Shown here in pieces: positions 22,619 through 36,500 of a stretch of DNA of 64,000 nt. Numbering within the stretch: position 1 is the stretch's first letter; each line of letters starts with the position of its first letter. The translations under genes and the position numbers were made by a program. Below the pieces are notes generated by a model. The model did not search any database and was not told the origin of the DNA. It was given only the letters and a program-made list of their open reading frames with translations. This DNA comes from Plantago elongata. Its lineage: Eukaryota; Streptophyta; Magnoliopsida; Lamiales; Plantaginaceae. The DNA lies in contig JAYMSP010000015.1 of the NCBI GenBank assembly GCA_036897095.1, positions 1-64,000 of the forward strand. Reading direction: 5' to 3'.

Positions 22619-25600
22619 ATGGCATCACCTCCAAATCATGGTGGTGAATCCAGTAATGGGAAAGTGGTGCATGTGAAAAAGTCCCGTGCACCATATACCC
22701 GATACACTAAAGAACAAATTGAACTTCTCGAAAAAATTTACATCAATTGTTCAACTCCAGATAAATACCAAAGAGCGGCATTCATACGGGATGAAGCGAT
22801 TCTAAAAGGCATCAGTGATAAACATCTCAGGGTGTGGTTCCAGAATCGTAGGTGAATAATCTAGACTAAATGAAAACTGCAAGTAATTATGTTTGCTTAT
22901 TGGTTTGCTAATTTTATTTTATTTTCATTTTACCCTAAAAAAATTTAAAATTTGTTGTTATGTTTTAGATGTCGTGAAAAGCAAAAGAAAGCAAAGGGTG
23001 TTGAACTCATGGAGGGGCATAACAGGATGAATCTTGCTCACAAATACTGGAGGGAACAAAATGACAATATGGCAAAAAAAATAGTTGAACTTCAGATTCA
23101 GATGAAACACATGAGGAGCCAAGGCTATGGTGTACGTATTAGTTCAAACCCTAAATTTATTAGATTTATTTATTCGCTTATGTATTATTGTGTAGAAATT
23201 ATATATTCATTACAATTTATTATGTTATCGTAAGTACTTTACAGGGTCCGTAATCTTTTATGGTGTTCTACAAGCTTCCAAGTCCATGAATAATTATTAA
23301 CTTTATTACGTTATATATCTTCTTAATTGTTGACACAATTAAATTTTATTTGTATTCATAAAATCTATGCGAAACATGTGATTTTTTTAAAAAGTTTTTA
23401 GTGTTGTTTACTGCCCAAAGTTCCGACATATAAATTTTAATTAGGTTGGACAGTTAATCAATCATAGCTTAATCAATGATAAATATGAGTAGGCTCATTA
23501 GTTATTCACTTTCAGAACTTTTTTATTTTGATGATTGCCATATGCGTATTTTTATACGTAAATCAATGATAAATTTGTATTTCGACACGATAGTCTATGC
23601 AGGTACATTCTATGAAGGCACTAGGTTCTTTTGATTATGCTGGTGGAACAAGTTCGTCTAAAAAATCACTTGGAGTGGGTACCAATTGTTCCCGGTGGGT
23701 AAACGCGTTATTTCTATTTTCATGCATGTAGTTCGTACATGTTTGCACATATTGAATATCCATATTAACTTCTCAATAGATCTATTAACATTGATATATT
23801 TATAGTTTATATTCTATGTTTTGGTTCTTTTCAACTTTTTGGTTATAAGAATATTTATAAAAATATATATAAATATGGTCAAATCAAATATTGTATGGAT
23901 TTCTAATTGCATTCCAAATTAAATGGCAAAATTCTAGCCAATTGAATTTGTTAAAAAGGTTAGTCATATAATTTATTACATAAAGTAAATTAAAGAGTAA
24001 TAAAGTGTTCAAATCATTTCATGTATAGATTGAAAATTAAAATATTAACCGAGTTAAATTATAGTAACGAAATGTTCAAGTGTTTGTACATATATCTACC
24101 ATTACAAGAAAGGTAATCATATAAGTGAATTAGAATTTTTTATAAATTAATCTATACTTCAATAAATTAAAATTGAATTATTAAATTCCATTCACTTCCT
24201 AATATGGTAGAACCTCCTAAAGAAACATGTCTTTTTGAGATTATAAAACTTGTTATCAAGGATGCTTTAGATTTCTACAATTATCTATAGGCTTGCGTCG
24301 ACATTATGTGGATAATTTATGATAGAGAGTCAATTGAACCCTCATCTATGTAACTAATCCCCATCTTAGCGACGCTCTTATATTTTTGGTTAATGCACAT
24401 GTCTTGAAATAAAAACTACAAGTAATTCCCAAACTTGTTTATGTAGAAATTTATGTATGAGTTTTACTAAACATTTTAGGTGCAAAAATATATATATCTC
24501 TACTCATAAGTTTTTTATCTACCGACACATACTTGTTAGGATTTTTGCAAAAAAAACATGAATTTTCTATTCCATTTTTTATGACTCGTGTACAATGTAT
24601 GTAGTATGTACCACACTAAAACTCAATGAATGCACATTTGTGTTGGTGTATTATCCTCGAAAGTTACATTAAGGTGCTTTGACTTTCAAGTTATTGTTGT
24701 GTATAATAATGAAACAACATCACAAGTCCTCACAACATAATTATGTGCATGTTTATGTAACACAGGATTCCCAAAGTGGTTGAAGAGATGAGGAACGAGT
24801 TTCTATCTAAAATTTCAGGAAATTTAGTCAATTGGACCCGTGTCCCTATCCAAGAGATTAGCAAGCATGTATGATCTCTTAACTAGCCTTAGTGTAGCAT
24901 AAATTGTTGGATTGTTGGATAAGTGACTCATATTATACATGTCTTAGAAACTATTATTATTCTACTTTTTCAGTTGCCCAAATTTACTCAAGCTTGTTCT
25001 ATTGAAATCTACGGTGGCTTCTTTGGAGTAGCAGCTCGTGCATGCGCCTTGATACCATTTGAACCTACCAAGGTAAGTTAATTGTCTCATCTAAAAAAAC
25101 ACGTGTAAAATAAATATATCAAGAATTTGCAGTTGCAACCTATACATCATATTGGTATTGGAAAGTCAGATTTATAAATAAAATGAAACAATCGCTCAAT
25201 ATATTGTTGGTAACAAAATGTTATTTTAGTGTCTTATGTTTATGTCACAACAAGAGTTCTCATTCGATGTTATTATTAACTTTTTCAGATAATCAATCTT
25301 CTCAAAGATCGACGATCTTGGAATAAAGCTTGTCGAGTGCAGAATGTTCGAGCTGAGTATCCAACTGAAAATGGAGCATCCATTGAGTTGATTTACACTC
25401 AAGTAAGCATATAAAGTTGAATTTTATAGTATTTTTTTATAAATTATATATGCTTGCAATAAATAAACAATTATGTGTTTCATTAGCGTTTTGCAAGAGT
25501 GTGATTTTTTGTGTTTGTGTGTGCCAGTTATATGGTGACACGACATTAGCATGTGCTAGAGACTTTTGGACTTTGAGAAGCACTTCATGTTTAGCTGATG

Positions 25601-28600
25601 GTAGTTTCATCGTAAGTTCATATATACTTCACACTTAATATTATTAGTAATTTTTTTATGAAATCAATGGCAATGATAGACCTTGTTGGGGGACTTTATA
25701 AGATCTTTTTCTTGTGAATTATAACATTCATGGTCCATAAAATCGACTTTTACTTATGTAATTACAAAATCTTTGTTCTCTTTAGGTGTGTGAAAAGTCA
25801 GTTTCTGAATTCAATGGCGTCCCAAGTTCACCCATTTCAATGGAATTTATTAGAGCTAGGATGCTCACTAGCGGATATTTGGTTCGCCCTTGTGAAGGAG
25901 GCTCAACTGTGCATATCGTTGAGCATATGGATTTCCAGGTTATGTATTATGATGTTTTTCATTTTATTTTATATTTATAATTTCTTGTTATATACACATA
26001 AATAAGTGTCCCACATCTTTGATGTTTACATAAATGACTCTATATTTCTTAAATAAAATGCATATGTGGTAGCGTTTTGAGGTGTAATACTTCTGTTACT
26101 TCTTTGTGTATGGTTACAATGAATAAAATGATAACACTACCTTACTTATAGGCATCATGTGTTCCAGAGATAATGCAACCTCTATACAATTCAGCAGAGT
26201 TTCTAGCAAAGAAAACGTGCTTTTCTGTAAGTGTCATTATTCTAACAACTTTCATTTCATTAGTTTAATAAGTGTAACCTATGTTCCAATTTCAAAACTT
26301 TCTCTTGTGATTTGCTATTTAGTATATTATTTAAGTTTATGAATTGTGTAGTTTTCACTCTTTTTGCTTCTTTACTTATGGATCTTTAATGATCCTAACT
26401 TACTACGAATGATATGAATAAACTATTAAATATTAAGAAGTGGAATTATTTATGTTTCTATTATTAGGCCCTTCAATATATTGGGCAAGTTGCAAATGAA
26501 GAAAACTTCAAGAGCACAAACCCGCATGTGATGCATCCTGCAATCGTAAGATCGTTGGGCCAAACAATCACCAGGTAAAATTGTTGAATTCTTGATGGGC
26601 TTATTACCTCCAAATGTGCAAACTTTCATAAATTAGAATGACATTGTTTTAGCTAATTACCTTTTCAAAGTATAAATGATTGGATCAATTAATAAGTTCG
26701 GGTTGAAGACAATGTGGTCATATATCTAACAATTGTTTGGATTAGGAGCTTCAATGATGCTATAAATGGATCTAAAGAGGATGGATGGGCATTAATTACA
26801 TCAGATGGCTCTTGTGACTTTTACATATATGTCAAGCAAGAAGCAAAAGGAGTCGATCGACATTATGATAGTGTCATTTGCATCAAATCCTCTTTGGTTC
26901 TTGAAGTAAGAAATTTCATTCATTTCATTCATCTATCTATATATATTTATTGTGCTCTAATTAATTGTATATTGATGCAGAATGTTTATCCTGATAAGCT
27001 AGTTAGGCATTTGAAAGAACGTCGCTCAGAGTGGATGCATTTTAACTTCTTAGAACATTCAACAGCACTTTCCAGATTTGCTCGATTTATATTTCCCGGA
27101 GGGAATACTCATAATTTGTCACCACAACCTATAATACTTGGCAACACCGGCTACGAGGATGAGGTCAGTTATTTGCCAGATATTGATCCTTGGTGCACTT
27201 ATTTCTTTAATTAAAAAATAATAATAAGTTATTAATCTTTTTCTTTTATAAACATTGTTGTCTAATAATTTATATATCTATTCACATAATTTATTTGATA
27301 TTAGGTGGTGGAAGTAATAAGATTTGATCGCCTTGGAAACAACACATTTAAATGCTCATCGGAAGATATATTTCATTTACAGGCAAGTCATTCATATATA
27401 TATATATACAGGCAATTGTGCATTCTCTTGAACTATCAATTATCTACGACATAAATTAATTGAACATTTGACTACATATTCACTTCACCTGACATTTGAC
27501 TTGGTATGAATACTTAATAATATCGAAACTTAGTTAATAGATATCTTTTTGCATTGCAGCTAACCAATGGTTTGGAGGAGACTAAATATGCATGTTCAGA
27601 GTTTATATTTGCACCAACATATAGAATTTTACCCGAAGGTGCTGCCCTAATGGCTTCAGGATTCCGTGTAATGTCTTTGGGTCCAAATACAGTTAAGGTT
27701 CAATTATATAATCACAATATTTCAAATTATGGAACTGAAATACACACTGCTTACATTTTTGTATAGTTGGTATATGATTGTTTTCATATTTTTAATTATT
27801 TTAGAGTCTGAACATATTGTAAAATAACAATTGGGCAGGGATCATCATTGGGTCAACCACAATCCATCTTAACTCTTGCTTTCCAGTTCCCTTTTGACTA
27901 CTATTGTGAGGGTGATATGATACGTATGGCTAGGTTATATGTCCAGCATGTCATTTCCACAATAAAGAATAAGTTTCAAGAATCCCCATCAATTGGATCA
28001 ACGCATGCATCATACAATACAAGAGCAAATGCATATGTGCAGCTTGATATCACCCCAGACCTGGGTTATGCAACTGAGCTTGCCACGATGATGGTCCAAA
28101 GTTATAGGCAAGTCGATATAACTAATTGTATATTTCCTACTAAACAATTTCTCCTCTTCTTCTTCTTCTTCTTCTTCTTCTTCTTCTTGTGAATGTACTA
28201 ACAAAAATATGTTCTATACAGGTTAACATTAGGTGTGGATATGCCAGGCTTAACCTCTCAAGATACCCAATCTTTTTATGAAAATTTGGAGCATCATCAA
28301 TATGCTATATTGTGCTTTGCAAACACGGTACGTGGCCATAAAACAATATTTATTTGTATAGACACACAATAATATATGTGGTTTAATAGTACCCATACAA
28401 AATGTTTTAGTTTTCTTTTTATTCCCTAAAGCATATGAGTCATATATGTATAGTACCCTCAAAGTTTGAATAATCTTAGATTTCTTGTAGATTTGATAAA
28501 TGACTTAATACATACCACCCAATCCTCAATTACTTGAAAATTACTTCCTTATATTATTGCAAAAGACTAAATGGATAATTTTATACAGTGCTTGTGTTAT

Positions 28601-29226
28601 TTAATATTATTAGCAGCAGAAATAACTTTGATACGTTCAAGTATATCGTGACAGTGAGTTAATGTGTCAAGTGCTTTATGTTTGTTGTAGCCATCTTATG
28701 AATGTATATATGCCAATGTGAGTGCTCTTCAAATGTTCGAAACGACATCGGAAAATGCAAAATATCTGATGATGGATAGGATACTTGTTGAACCTAACAG
28801 CATATCACTGGATGCTCTTATTCCGACATTATCGAACCAGGTACACTTAATTATGCTAGTTTGGTCTCTTGTTTAGAAAAAAAAAATTAAACTCTATACT
28901 TTGACAATGAAAATTCCAATCAAATTTTACCAAAATATAAGTTGAAGGTTAATTTTTATCCATCGTTTCTTAGTTAGTTTACTTTATTTATAAGAATAAG
29001 ATAACACATTCATATCATATAGAGTTGTAATGAAATAATATGTAGCTCACTTGGACATGTATTATTTTCTACTTTTCAGGGATATGCAACTATACCTCCA
29101 GGGTATTTTTTAACTGTAATGGATGGTTGTGTTACATATGAAAAGGCTGTGGTGTGGTCGGTGTCCACTCCAGAGGGTTCAGTGCATAGCATTGGATTAG
29201 CATTCGGCTCATGGTCACATATATAA
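22619..29226 (+). CDS. Divergent class III HD-Zip transcription factor lacking the miR165/166 site
   Basis: Eighteen coding exons join in frame to 817 aa: 22619-22851, 22969-23131, 23603-23694, 24766-24868, 24974-25072, 25289-25402, 25528-25611, 25786-25938, 26152-26226, 26468-26574, 26746-26905, 26981-27163, 27305-27382, 27560-27697, 27839-28107, 28222-28327, 28691-28840, 29080-29226. Order: homeodomain (about 20-84, WFQNRRCREKQ), leucine-zipper region (91-126, heptad positions L-M-W-M-L-M), START lipid-binding domain (about 165-375, GVAARACALIPFEPTK, ARDFWTLRSTSCLADGSF) and C-terminal MEKHLA (about 670-817, ending GLAFGSWSHI). Exon count and length match REVOLUTA/PHABULOSA-type genes, which set organ polarity, meristems and vasculature. 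The sequence is far more diverged than usual. The exon 4/5 junction, which normally encodes GMKPGPDS and the miR165/166 target, reads VPIQEISKH/LPKFTQA. Introns 13 and 15 use GC donors. Intact phase throughout argues that it is functional. Confidence 0.92.
28151..28189 (+). repeat. (CTT)n microsatellite in HD-Zip III intron 15
   Basis: About twelve CTT/TTC units in the intron between 28107 and 28222, close enough to serve as part of the pyrimidine-rich tract. Probably length-polymorphic. Confidence 0.9.
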
Positions 29227-30009
29227 TCAAACTTTTCTTACTTTAAAAGTTTGAATATCCATTTAATGATTCTACTAGTTGAGCTTCCGCTTGCTTTTCT
29301 CTAGAGTCATAATAGTAAGACATTTTGTGTGAGACTGTAATTTTTCACATTGATTTAGCACTATGAAATCACATACATTTTGTGGTCCATTTTAATAATT
29401 ATGAGGCTACTTTGAACTCCATCAAATATTTCGATATTATTTATCTATTTTAATTTATAATATTTTACACGTTATTTGTGAATGAAAATGAATCATATAT
29501 CGATTGCAATTGTGGTATAATTATTTTATCACCAACTTAAGCTTATTAGGTTGTTAGCTTAATCATGTCGTGTGTACTTAGTTTTTAGCTTTTTAGGTTT
29601 TAATTGATGTTACACTTGAATTATAGTTAATCATAAAATATATTTTAATAATATTTTAATTAACTTTTCGAATAATAATATATTTAGAGATCGTACTTTA
29701 AGAGACTTCTCGGATAATAATATATTCAGAGATCGTATTCGGAGAGTCGGACTTGCTCATAGGAACAGTGATTTACAAGGAGGAAGCAATCTGTGCTGTC
29801 AGCTCTCTGTCTCGTAAGGAACTCCATCTCTCCCAAAATCCCAATCCAACTCCAGGTATTGAAGAAAAGGTAAATAATGAATCCTTCATCATCATCCTTG
29901 AATCTCTCTCAATTCCAAATTCCAATCCCTAATCCCTCAAAAACTGCATAAGCTCCAATTCACATACCTATACATACAACAATTCACATACCTATACATA
30001 CACTCGTGA
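29227..30009. other. Spacer between the HD-Zip III and OSCA4-like genes
   Basis: AT-rich. Contains a 42-bp tandem duplication (listed separately). The last about 200 bp look like the 5' UTR of the OSCA gene. Confidence 0.5.
29663..29747. repeat. 42-bp diverged tandem duplication
   Basis: Two adjacent copies share the core ataataatatatt-agagatcgta (29663-29704 and 29705-29746) with several substitutions between them. Confidence 0.75.
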
Positions 30010-32433
30010 ATGATGAACCCTCCCATGTACCCGCCTCTACCCAACCTAACTGCGCCACCTCCCTCCGGAGAACCTACTGAGTGGTACGGCAACATCCAGT
30101 ACCTGATTAATATATCAGCGATCGGAGCTCTCACCTGTCTATTGATCTTCATCTTCGTCAAGCTCCGTAGCGATCACAGGCGAGTGCCAGGACCCACTGC
30201 CCTAGCATCCAAGCTCCTTGCGGTGTGGCACGCCACCAGTCGCGAGATTTCGCACCATTGTGGAGCTGATGCGGCGCAATTTCTCCTAATTGAAGGGGGT
30301 ACTTCGGCGATTCTGCTTTTTCTGGCGGGATTAGCTGTTTTGGTTATACTTCCGTTGAATATATATGCAGGGGAAGCTGCGATTTCGGACGAGTTTTCGA
30401 AGACAACGGTGAATCATATTGGTAAAGGTTCGGCTTTGCTTTGGGTGCATTTTGTTTTTGTTGTTGTGGTTGTGTTTTTGGTGCATTATGGTGTTAATGA
30501 GATTGAGAGGAGGTTGAGGATAACTAGGTTTAGAGATGGGAATGGGAATTCTACTGCGATTTTTACTGTTATGATTCATGGTGTTCCGAAGAATCTAGGA
30601 TTCGATAGTACTCCTTTAGTTGAGTATTTCCGGGATCGGTATCCCGGGAAAATTTATAGAGTAGTTGTGCCTATGGATCTTTGTGCGTTGGATGATTTGG
30701 CGACGGAGTTGGTTAAGGTGAGGGAGGATATTGTCAAGTTGGTGGAGAAGATTGAATCGAGGGGTTTGATGGATGAGGCAGCAGAAGATGATGAGTATCA
30801 GCTAGATAGGGGTTTATGGGAGAGGTTTCGGGTTTTTCGGAGGAGAGTGAAGGATTTGTGGTACAGGTTTGTTGATGAGTTGGGTTTTTCGGATGAGGAA
30901 AGCTTGAGGAAGTTGCAAGAGTTGAGAGCTGATTTAGAGATGGAGATGGCAGCTTATAAAGAAGGGCGAGCAAAAGGAGCTGGGGTGGCTTTTGTGGTTT
31001 TTAAGGATGTGTTCACAGCGAATAAGGCAATTCAGGATCTCCGTAATGAGAAGAGAAAGCGGGTTGGAAGGTTCTTTTCCCTGGTTGAGTTGCAATTGCA
31101 GAGGAACCAATGGAAAGTTGAGAGGGCTCCATTGGCCAGTGACATATACTGGAATCATTTGGGATCTTCAAAATCCTCTTTGAGATTACGGAGAGTGTTG
31201 GTTAATACTTGCTTGCTTCTGGTGCTTTTATTCTTCAGTTCTCCGCTTGCTGTGATTAGTGCCATCAAGAGCGCAGCTAGAATTGTCAATGCAGAAGCAA
31301 TAGACAATGCTCAGATGTGGTTGACTTGGTTGCAGAGCTCGAGCTGGGTTGCCACCATAATATCTCAGTTTCTTCCCAATGTTATTATCTTCTTGAGCAT
31401 GTACATAGTAATACCGTCAGTTCTCTCATACCTTTCAAAGTTTGAACGTCATCTAACTGTGTCGGGAGAGCAAAGAGCCGCATTACTGAAGATGGTTTGC
31501 TTTTTCTTGGTTAACCTCATTCTCTTGAGGGCTCTGGTTGAGTCATCATTAGAGGGTGCATTTTTAAAGATGAGCAGGTGTTATTTGGATGGAGAAGACT
31601 GCAAAAGGATTGAGCAGTATTTAAGTGCTTCTTTCTTGTCAAGATCATGCCTATCTTCTCTTGCATTTCTCATCACAAGCACGTTCTTGGGAATATCATT
31701 TGATTTACTTGCTCCAGTACCATGGATAAAGAAAAAGCTTCAGATGTTCCGAAAAAATGACATGCTCCAGCTTGTCCCAGAACGAAGTGAAGATTATCCT
31801 TTACAGCATCACAACATAGACAGCCTGCAACGACCATTGATATCTGATAGAATAAGTGAAGTTATGGTAGGGAACGAAATATCTAACGGTTCTCCATCTG
31901 GAATTGATTTTCCTGGACATGATCTGTCAGAATATCCTCCAGTTAGCAGTCGAACATCACCAGTGCCCAAGCAGACATTTGATTTTGCACAGTACTATGC
32001 CTTCAATCTCACTATATTTGCATTGACTTTGATTTACTCTTCTTTCACTCCCCTCGTTGTTCCAGTTGGTACTATATACTTTGGGTATAGATACCTTGTG
32101 GACAAGTACAACTTCCTCTTTGTGTATAGAGTTCGGGGGTTTCCTGCTGGAAATGATGGAAGGCTAATGGATACCGTACTGAACACCATGAGGTTCTGTG
32201 TGGACTTGTTCCTGCTTTCAATGTTGTTGTTCTTTTCAATACATGGGGACTCCACAAAGCTTCAAGCTATATTTACACTCGGTGTCCTTGTAATGTATAA
32301 ACTTCTACCTTCTGAACAAGAAGATGGTATTCAGCCTGCTTTAGCGCATGGCATACAGAGTGTTGAGAATGTAATCAATGGAACCCTGGATTATGAGGCT
32401 TATTCACGGCCAACATTTGAATGGGATACCTGA
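30010..32433 (+). CDS. OSCA4.1: OSCA4/CSC1-like mechanosensitive/osmosensitive cation channel
   Basis: An intronless 807-aa frame with ATG ATG at 30010; either Met could start. It matches the CSC1-like At4g35870 (OSCA4.1, GFS10) type: an N-terminal membrane segment (about residues 31-51), a late exocytosis-type N-terminal module with helices near 97-115 and 138-160, and a long cytosolic RRM-like domain (about 180-385, containing VFVVFKD-like [17 protein letters not shown]). Then comes the pore-forming RSN1_7TM/DUF221 region (about 400-755) with [32 protein letters not shown] and a YKLLPSEQ end. OSCA proteins are TMEM16-related dimers gated by membrane tension and conduct Ca2+ and other cations. 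Clade 4 is the intronless clade, and the Arabidopsis member affects vacuolar protein trafficking. Full length, with no damage. Confidence 0.93.
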   Translation: MMNPPMYPPLPNLTAPPPSGEPTEWYGNIQYLINISAIGALTCLLIFIFVKLRSDHRRVPGPTALASKLLAVWHATSREISHHCGADAAQFLLIEGGTSAILLFLAGLAVLVILPLNIYAGEAAISDEFSKTTVNHIGKGSALLWVHFVFVVVVVFLVHYGVNEIERRLRITRFRDGNGNSTAIFTVMIHGVPKNLGFDSTPLVEYFRDRYPGKIYRVVVPMDLCALDDLATELVKVREDIVKLVEKIESRGLMDEAAEDDEYQLDRGLWERFRVFRRRVKDLWYRFVDELGFSDEESLRKLQELRADLEMEMAAYKEGRAKGAGVAFVVFKDVFTANKAIQDLRNEKRKRVGRFFSLVELQLQRNQWKVERAPLASDIYWNHLGSSKSSLRLRRVLVNTCLLLVLLFFSSPLAVISAIKSAARIVNAEAIDNAQMWLTWLQSSSWVATIISQFLPNVIIFLSMYIVIPSVLSYLSKFERHLTVSGEQRAALLKMVCFFLVNLILLRALVESSLEGAFLKMSRCYLDGEDCKRIEQYLSASFLSRSCLSSLAFLITSTFLGISFDLLAPVPWIKKKLQMFRKNDMLQLVPERSEDYPLQHHNIDSLQRPLISDRISEVMVGNEISNGSPSGIDFPGHDLSEYPPVSSRTSPVPKQTFDFAQYYAFNLTIFALTLIYSSFTPLVVPVGTIYFGYRYLVDKYNFLFVYRVRGFPAGNDGRLMDTVLNTMRFCVDLFLLSMLLFFSIHGDSTKLQAIFTLGVLVMYKLLPSEQEDGIQPALAHGIQSVENVINGTLDYEAYSRPTFEWDT

Positions 32434-33530
32434 ATACATTATGGTGAAATTTTACAGTGGAAATTGTGTAATTCTTTGGCATCAAGTTCTGTAAGTGCCT
32501 GTATCGAGTCTAAGACTTGACAGCTCGGTTATAGCAACGTGCAGGTAGATCAAGTTTCCGGCATACTCCAGAAGCATTGACCACCTTATTTTGAGTATCC
32601 ATGAAAGTGTGTAATTGAAGTCGGTGTGCCCTGGATGCTCCAAAAAATTAAATTCTCTCTGGGAACCAGTGTTGCTTGCTGATGGGTGTGAATGTGACTG
32701 AATTTCGACACCGCCATGAATGAAAATGTTTCAAATACTTCGAGCAAAACAGCCATTGTATGACAACTCTAGATGGCGCCATGATAATTAATAATATTTT
32801 ATTAATAATAGTATATAAATGCCTCAATTAGCAATAATTTTGCTGTGGACTTCCGGAAATCTGTTTCACAACACTGACGTTCTTGCTGGTTCCAAGGTGA
32901 TAGCGTGCAATGAACAAGAAGTGATCATGAAATATACATTTTATGCGGTGTCAGTACTGTGAGATTTACGACCATCTCCCAAGAGCATATGATCCAAAGT
33001 TGATCGCTGCCCTTACTTTCCAAACTTGTAAATTTGTAATTTGAGCCTAGTTTCCTGTACACAGCATTTCCTGAAATAGCTGTTCTCTGCTGTTTCTGAA
33101 TGGCTTACTACAGTTGCAAATGGCATGCTTTAATTTAAACAGGCATGAAAAATTAAACAGCCAACAAGCTGAAAGTTAGATATTCACAAGAGATCCAACT
33201 ACTGCATACATACCACGTTTTTATGGAGAAAATCATAACTAAAAACAGCCAACAGATGCTGGACTTCAGTCTTCACACAGAGATATCCTAATACATATAT
33301 TAAAACCATGTTCCAGATGAAAACTGTGAACACCTACCTACATGTTCACTCCCACAAGTGACTACATACCAAAATACACAAACCAGTGCACTGGAGAGGT
33401 GGGCATGGTTATTAACTACTTGTGCAGATTCTACGAGTTCTGCACTTAGGTCGCCATAAGTCAACAAAGTCCCAACTGATTCTAAAACAACCTAGACAAG
33501 AGTCTTTACATAGATGGAAGGAACCAAACA
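32434..33530. other. Convergent spacer: OSCA4-like and AGO4-like 3' ends
   Basis: The two genes end facing each other, so this 1.1 kb should hold both 3' UTRs and poly(A) regions. No other gene is seen. Confidence 0.5.
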
Positions 33531-36500
33531 CTAGCAGAAAAACATGGAATCACGGACAGTAGCATTCAACTTGGGCATAGGTGGCACGGGAGGAGCTTTG
33601 TCGCCAGGTGCAGCACCGTTGTGGCTGGATGAAGTCTCCGACTTGTCCTCAAATTTCATCCATTGTCCCAACTGAGTGGCAGCCAAATGAGCATAACAGA
33701 TGGGCGCAACTACAAACCACAGGTATAATGGAATGAGAATTTTTAACATGTCCACCAGCAAAAGGCACAGCAAACATATAAATAAATAAGTGCAAAAGTG
33801 AATCTGATATAAGAATCGATTCTATATTTTTGTAATTACCAACAGAAACAGCTGTAGTACTACGCTGGTACCTGCAATACGACAGGGGAGTATATATTAG
33901 AGAATAAACATCAATACTGAAAGAATTAAATAGGTATCTGTATACTAGTATATTTAACTTACACATATGAAAGGGAATGCACAAGCTCCTGTAGGTCATC
34001 TGCTGAAAAGCCGACCTCATCCAACAGGACATGGTAATGTGTTGGCCTGGTTGTCCCCTACAAAATAGTAATGAATTAATATCAGTAAGCATGGGGATTT
34101 CAAGCTTTTCCCAATTCTTTTTCCAACACATTTTGACTGTTTACTCAGCAATTTTTTTTAATTATTTAATTTGACTGATGTGAGCAATGTATGTTGGGCA
34201 AAACCAGATTGTTTTCTTCTGGCAGTATTTGATGTTGTGAAGATTCAGTTCTCACCCTGTCCAGTTTCTAGAATCACTAGATCATTTAGGTTAGATAACA
34301 AGTGACTGGCTTGTTTATTACAAGAGACCAAGGCCACAAAAGCAGGCATCTAGCGGCAATAGAGTAATATATTGGCAACATCACGAATAAAGCTCAGAGC
34401 TGTTCACTTTTAACCCTACCAGCAAGAAACCGAAATATGGTCTACTCTAAGATTTCAAATCTTCATAATTTCATGAGTCATAACAAAATATCATTGTAAG
34501 TGGATACTTACTATCATGCCAGCATGTGCACAGAGGTAGAAGTCATAGTTCCTCGGATGACAGACTTTGTTGTCAATCACCGTCCCTGCAAAATCCAAAT
34601 GGTAACCCTGTTACTGTTCAACTCGCATCTCACTTGCATCTGGATAATAAAGAATAGAACATTCCCTTGACAGATTATGAAAGATACAGATTATTGCATT
34701 ATGCATCATTACCGGGCTGCACATTATCAGGAGAGTTGGGTTGGAAGAACTTTGTATGGTGGTTTTTCTGTGCAACAATCACGACAAACTTTGGATTCCA
34801 TTTCTCATCAAGGTGGTTGCAAGCCTGCACGTAAGTGGGAGAATAGCTTTGAAACTAACACCTTACTGAAATACATCATCACAAATACACTCCCAAATAT
34901 GTGAGTAGACCAATTTAATTTTTTGTTAACCAGAATATGTACCTCGATAATCTGGTTTAATTCTATATTCAGGACTTGGTTGAACTGAGACTCACTGACA
35001 CCATCTCTGAAAGAATACAAATTAAATGCAATAAATATATTTTAGAAACCATATAGCACCATTGGTTGCAAATGATGCCAACTCTTGGGAACTTATTGAT
35101 ACTGACATGTAATTTGAACACAAAAAAGCATACACATTTCAGATCATTAACTCAACTCTTTCTAGTTTCTAACCCCTCAACCGGATTGTAGTTACCAAAA
35201 ACTGTACCTAAAGATTATGATCTGATCAGGCTTCCTTTTTCCAGAACTGGTGTAGAAATCTAGAAGGCCCTCCCTGAAATTAAGTAGAGATAGAATAATT
35301 ATATTGTGATCGCCCATAGCGATTGATGAGACATCAGAGACATCAGGGGGCAAACACGTAAAACAAAGTTAAATGTTATCATTGCAATTCATGAACACAA
35401 AGGTTGCACTGCAACAGCTGACAGAAGGTCGGAAGTTCCTACATACTAATACAACTGGCTTACTAAGTATCAGTAATACTTACCTGATAATGCCTTCATC
35501 TTCAGTATCCGAGACACGTTTGTAAAGGGAATCTATCATTTCCACCTTTGGAGATTGGGTACGAACACAGGCCCTGTAACGAGATATGGATGGCCATTGC
35601 CTAGAGCTCACGACCTGATCAATAGATTATAGACATCCATAAAATCAGGAGAGAACAGGTTCTGAGAATGAAAGCGTCACTGATTAACAGAAATTCCAGG
35701 GAACACTACCGCAGCAATTGACGGGATATCAGACTGGCCAGGTGAGCCATGTGATACATCCATCCCAAGAATCAGGGTAGGGACCTTAGATACCATAGGA
35801 ATGGAAGGGGACATTTCAGAAACCAGCATAGAGTTCAACCCACCAAGCTGCACACAGAGTGAAATCATCAGCACAGTGGCCTTTCAAATGTCTATAAAGA
35901 GCAACGACTATATATCGGAGGTATATAACCTTTGCATTTATCTTAAGCAAGAGATTGGTCAAATACTGATCATTGATTTTCATGGGCGATGCACATTGAG
36001 TCACAACTCCAAATTCTGACAAGTTTTTACGCTTCCATGGGCCTGAAAAGTGTACATTCACATCAACATCAAAGTTTTTTTAATTTTATATTATAACTTC
36101 TATTCGAGATCACACGAACCGTAAATGTCACAATTCTTCCTCTCTGGAAGCAAACAAAGAATGAATTTTGGGGGACCAGGAAGTTTGGATTGCATCTCTT
36201 CGAGCAACTTCTCCACCCTAACAAGTGGTGGAGCACGTCGGTATTGTGGGCTTTCAACAAATACGTCAAATGGATCTTCAACCATCTGATAAAATATTAA
36301 GTACACATGGTTATAGGTGAATTTCACTGGAACCAACGGGAAGGCAGAAGAACATCACTGCAACTTACAACTCCTTTCTGATTCCCAACTTTAATCAACT
36401 CCTTCACCAAGTGGTGAGCATCGCAGCGGGCTGAAAAATTCACCACAGCCCAGCGTTCTACTTTGCTTGCCTCAACAAATTTCTGCAGTAGGCACAAGTG

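Noticed and set aside
28010-28204. Glu-rich minus-strand frame
   Set aside because: Created by the CTT microsatellite read in antisense.
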